Part shown: piece after piece, positions 4,905 to 5,160 of the stretch
Position numbering within the stretch: the first letter of the stretch is position 1
Layout: the number at the start of each line of letters is the position of its first letter
Assembly: GCA_964432835.1 (NCBI GenBank)
Contig: CAYSPA010000080.1
Span: 1-5,160 of the forward strand
Source of the DNA: B18-G2 sp964432835
GTDB taxonomy: Archaea; Thermoplasmatota; E2; DHVEG-1; B18-G2
DNA length: 5,160 nucleotides
Reading direction: 5' to 3'
Notes under the pieces: generated by a model
What the model was told of the DNA's origin: nothing
Seen by the model: only the letters and a program-made list of their open reading frames with translations
The model's database searches: none
Translations under genes and position numbers: made by a program

Positions 4905-5160
4905 TTACCACCCCACCTTTGTTGAACGTGGCATAGCAAGGATATTTCCGCATCGGTCTGAGAAGATGGCATCCACCCCAAGTGGAAATTCGCTATTTAC
5001 CCTGACCATGTCTCTTATCTCCTCCTCTTCAATCCCATCAATTGCCACTTTACGCTCAGCCCGTATTCCGGGTCCTGAAATCATTAAAAACATGCCGGTT
5101 CCAATTCTCTCAACATCGTAAATCAACGTAACACTCTCATCCGGGTATTCAAGCGTCCCT
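4905..5160 (-). CDS. phnH: PhnH, C-P lyase subunit, C-terminal part (5' end beyond right edge)
   Basis: The frame is open from the right window edge to TAA at 4907-4905, giving about 84 C-terminal residues. It reads GTLEYPDESVTLIYDVE, then FLMISGPGIRAERKV, EFPLGVDAIF and GNILAMPRSTKVGW. The GPGI, FPLGxD and AxPRxTKV blocks are the conserved C-terminal signature of PhnH (E. coli 194 residues, with [24 protein letters not shown]). PhnH is a pyridoxal-phosphate-transferase-like fold without the cofactor. It forms dimers that sit in the PhnG2H2I2J2 core complex. The true start lies outside the window. The TTG at 5126 is an ordinary internal leucine codon, because the family similarity continues upstream of it. 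It is followed after one base by phnI. phnG is expected further upstream, beyond the right edge. Confidence 0.93.
   Translation of the reverse strand, partial: GTLEYPDESVTLIYDVERIGTGMFLMISGPGIRAERKVAIDGIEEEEIRDMVRVNSEFPLGVDAIFSDRCGNILAMPRSTKVGW
4908..4918 (-). promoter_or_regulatory. Ribosome binding site that fixes the phnI start
   Basis: The minus strand carries AGGTG (4918-4914, 10 bases from the ATG) and GGTGG (4912-4908, 4 bases from it), inside the phnH end. They support the start at 4903, whose product begins with the conserved YVAVKGGE of PhnI. Confidence 0.5.

Noticed and set aside
4904..4981. Longer PhnI start at 4981
   Set aside because: The added 26 residues overlap the conserved end of phnH and are unlike PhnI; the start at 4903 gives the conserved YVAVKGGE beginning.
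1..5160. CRISPR arrays, insertion sequences, tRNA or rRNA genes
   Set aside because: No regularly spaced repeats, transposase motifs, terminal inverted repeats or RNA gene signatures were seen; coding sequence fills almost all of the window.

Overview
The window carries most of a carbon-phosphorus (C-P) lyase operon on the minus strand, read from right to left: phnH (3' part only) - phnI - phnJ - phnK - phnL - phnM. After it, still on the minus strand, comes the start of a PstS-like phosphate-binding protein gene with its own promoter. No gene on the plus strand is supported. The long plus-strand frames all lie antisense to clear phn genes and carry no recognisable protein features.

The host is most likely an archaeon. 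The PstS-like gene is preceded by a textbook archaeal BRE/TATA promoter (CCGAAAAA then TTTATATA on the minus strand, 225-240). This gives a very short leader holding a GAGGTG Shine-Dalgarno (SD) site. The phn genes have strong SD sites (GGAGG types), and AGA/AGG and ATA codons are frequent. This fits a Shine-Dalgarno-using euryarchaeon or a related uncultured lineage, but the taxon cannot be fixed from the window. C-P lyase is mainly known from bacteria, so an archaeal copy would point to horizontal transfer.

Right part (3880-5160): the end of phnH, then phnI. phnI is broken by a single-base frame change near 4170-4177 into a 253-residue N-terminal and a 100-residue C-terminal reading frame. 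Middle part (2243-3893): phnJ, the radical-SAM C-P lyase with all key residues present, and phnK, an ABC-type ATPase with an unusual N-terminal double-CxxC (zinc-ribbon-like) insert. Left-middle part (402-2239): phnL, a second ABC-type ATPase, and phnM, the triphosphate-cleaving amidohydrolase. Left end (1-439): a short frame that overlaps the phnM end and resembles a piece of a xylose-isomerase-like TIM barrel, an imperfect dyad, the archaeal promoter, and the PstS-like start.

Together the phn genes encode the core phosphonate pathway. PhnI with PhnG, PhnH and PhnL attaches the phosphonate to ribose triphosphate, PhnM removes pyrophosphate, and PhnJ breaks the C-P bond and releases the hydrocarbon (methane if the substrate is methylphosphonate). 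The genes are packed with 1-3 base gaps or 4-14 base overlaps, each with its own SD inside or next to the preceding gene, as in a single translationally coupled transcript. phnG and the operon promoter should lie beyond the right edge. No phosphonate transporter (phnCDE) or phnN/phnP is visible. The adjacent PstS-like gene makes this a general phosphorus-acquisition locus.
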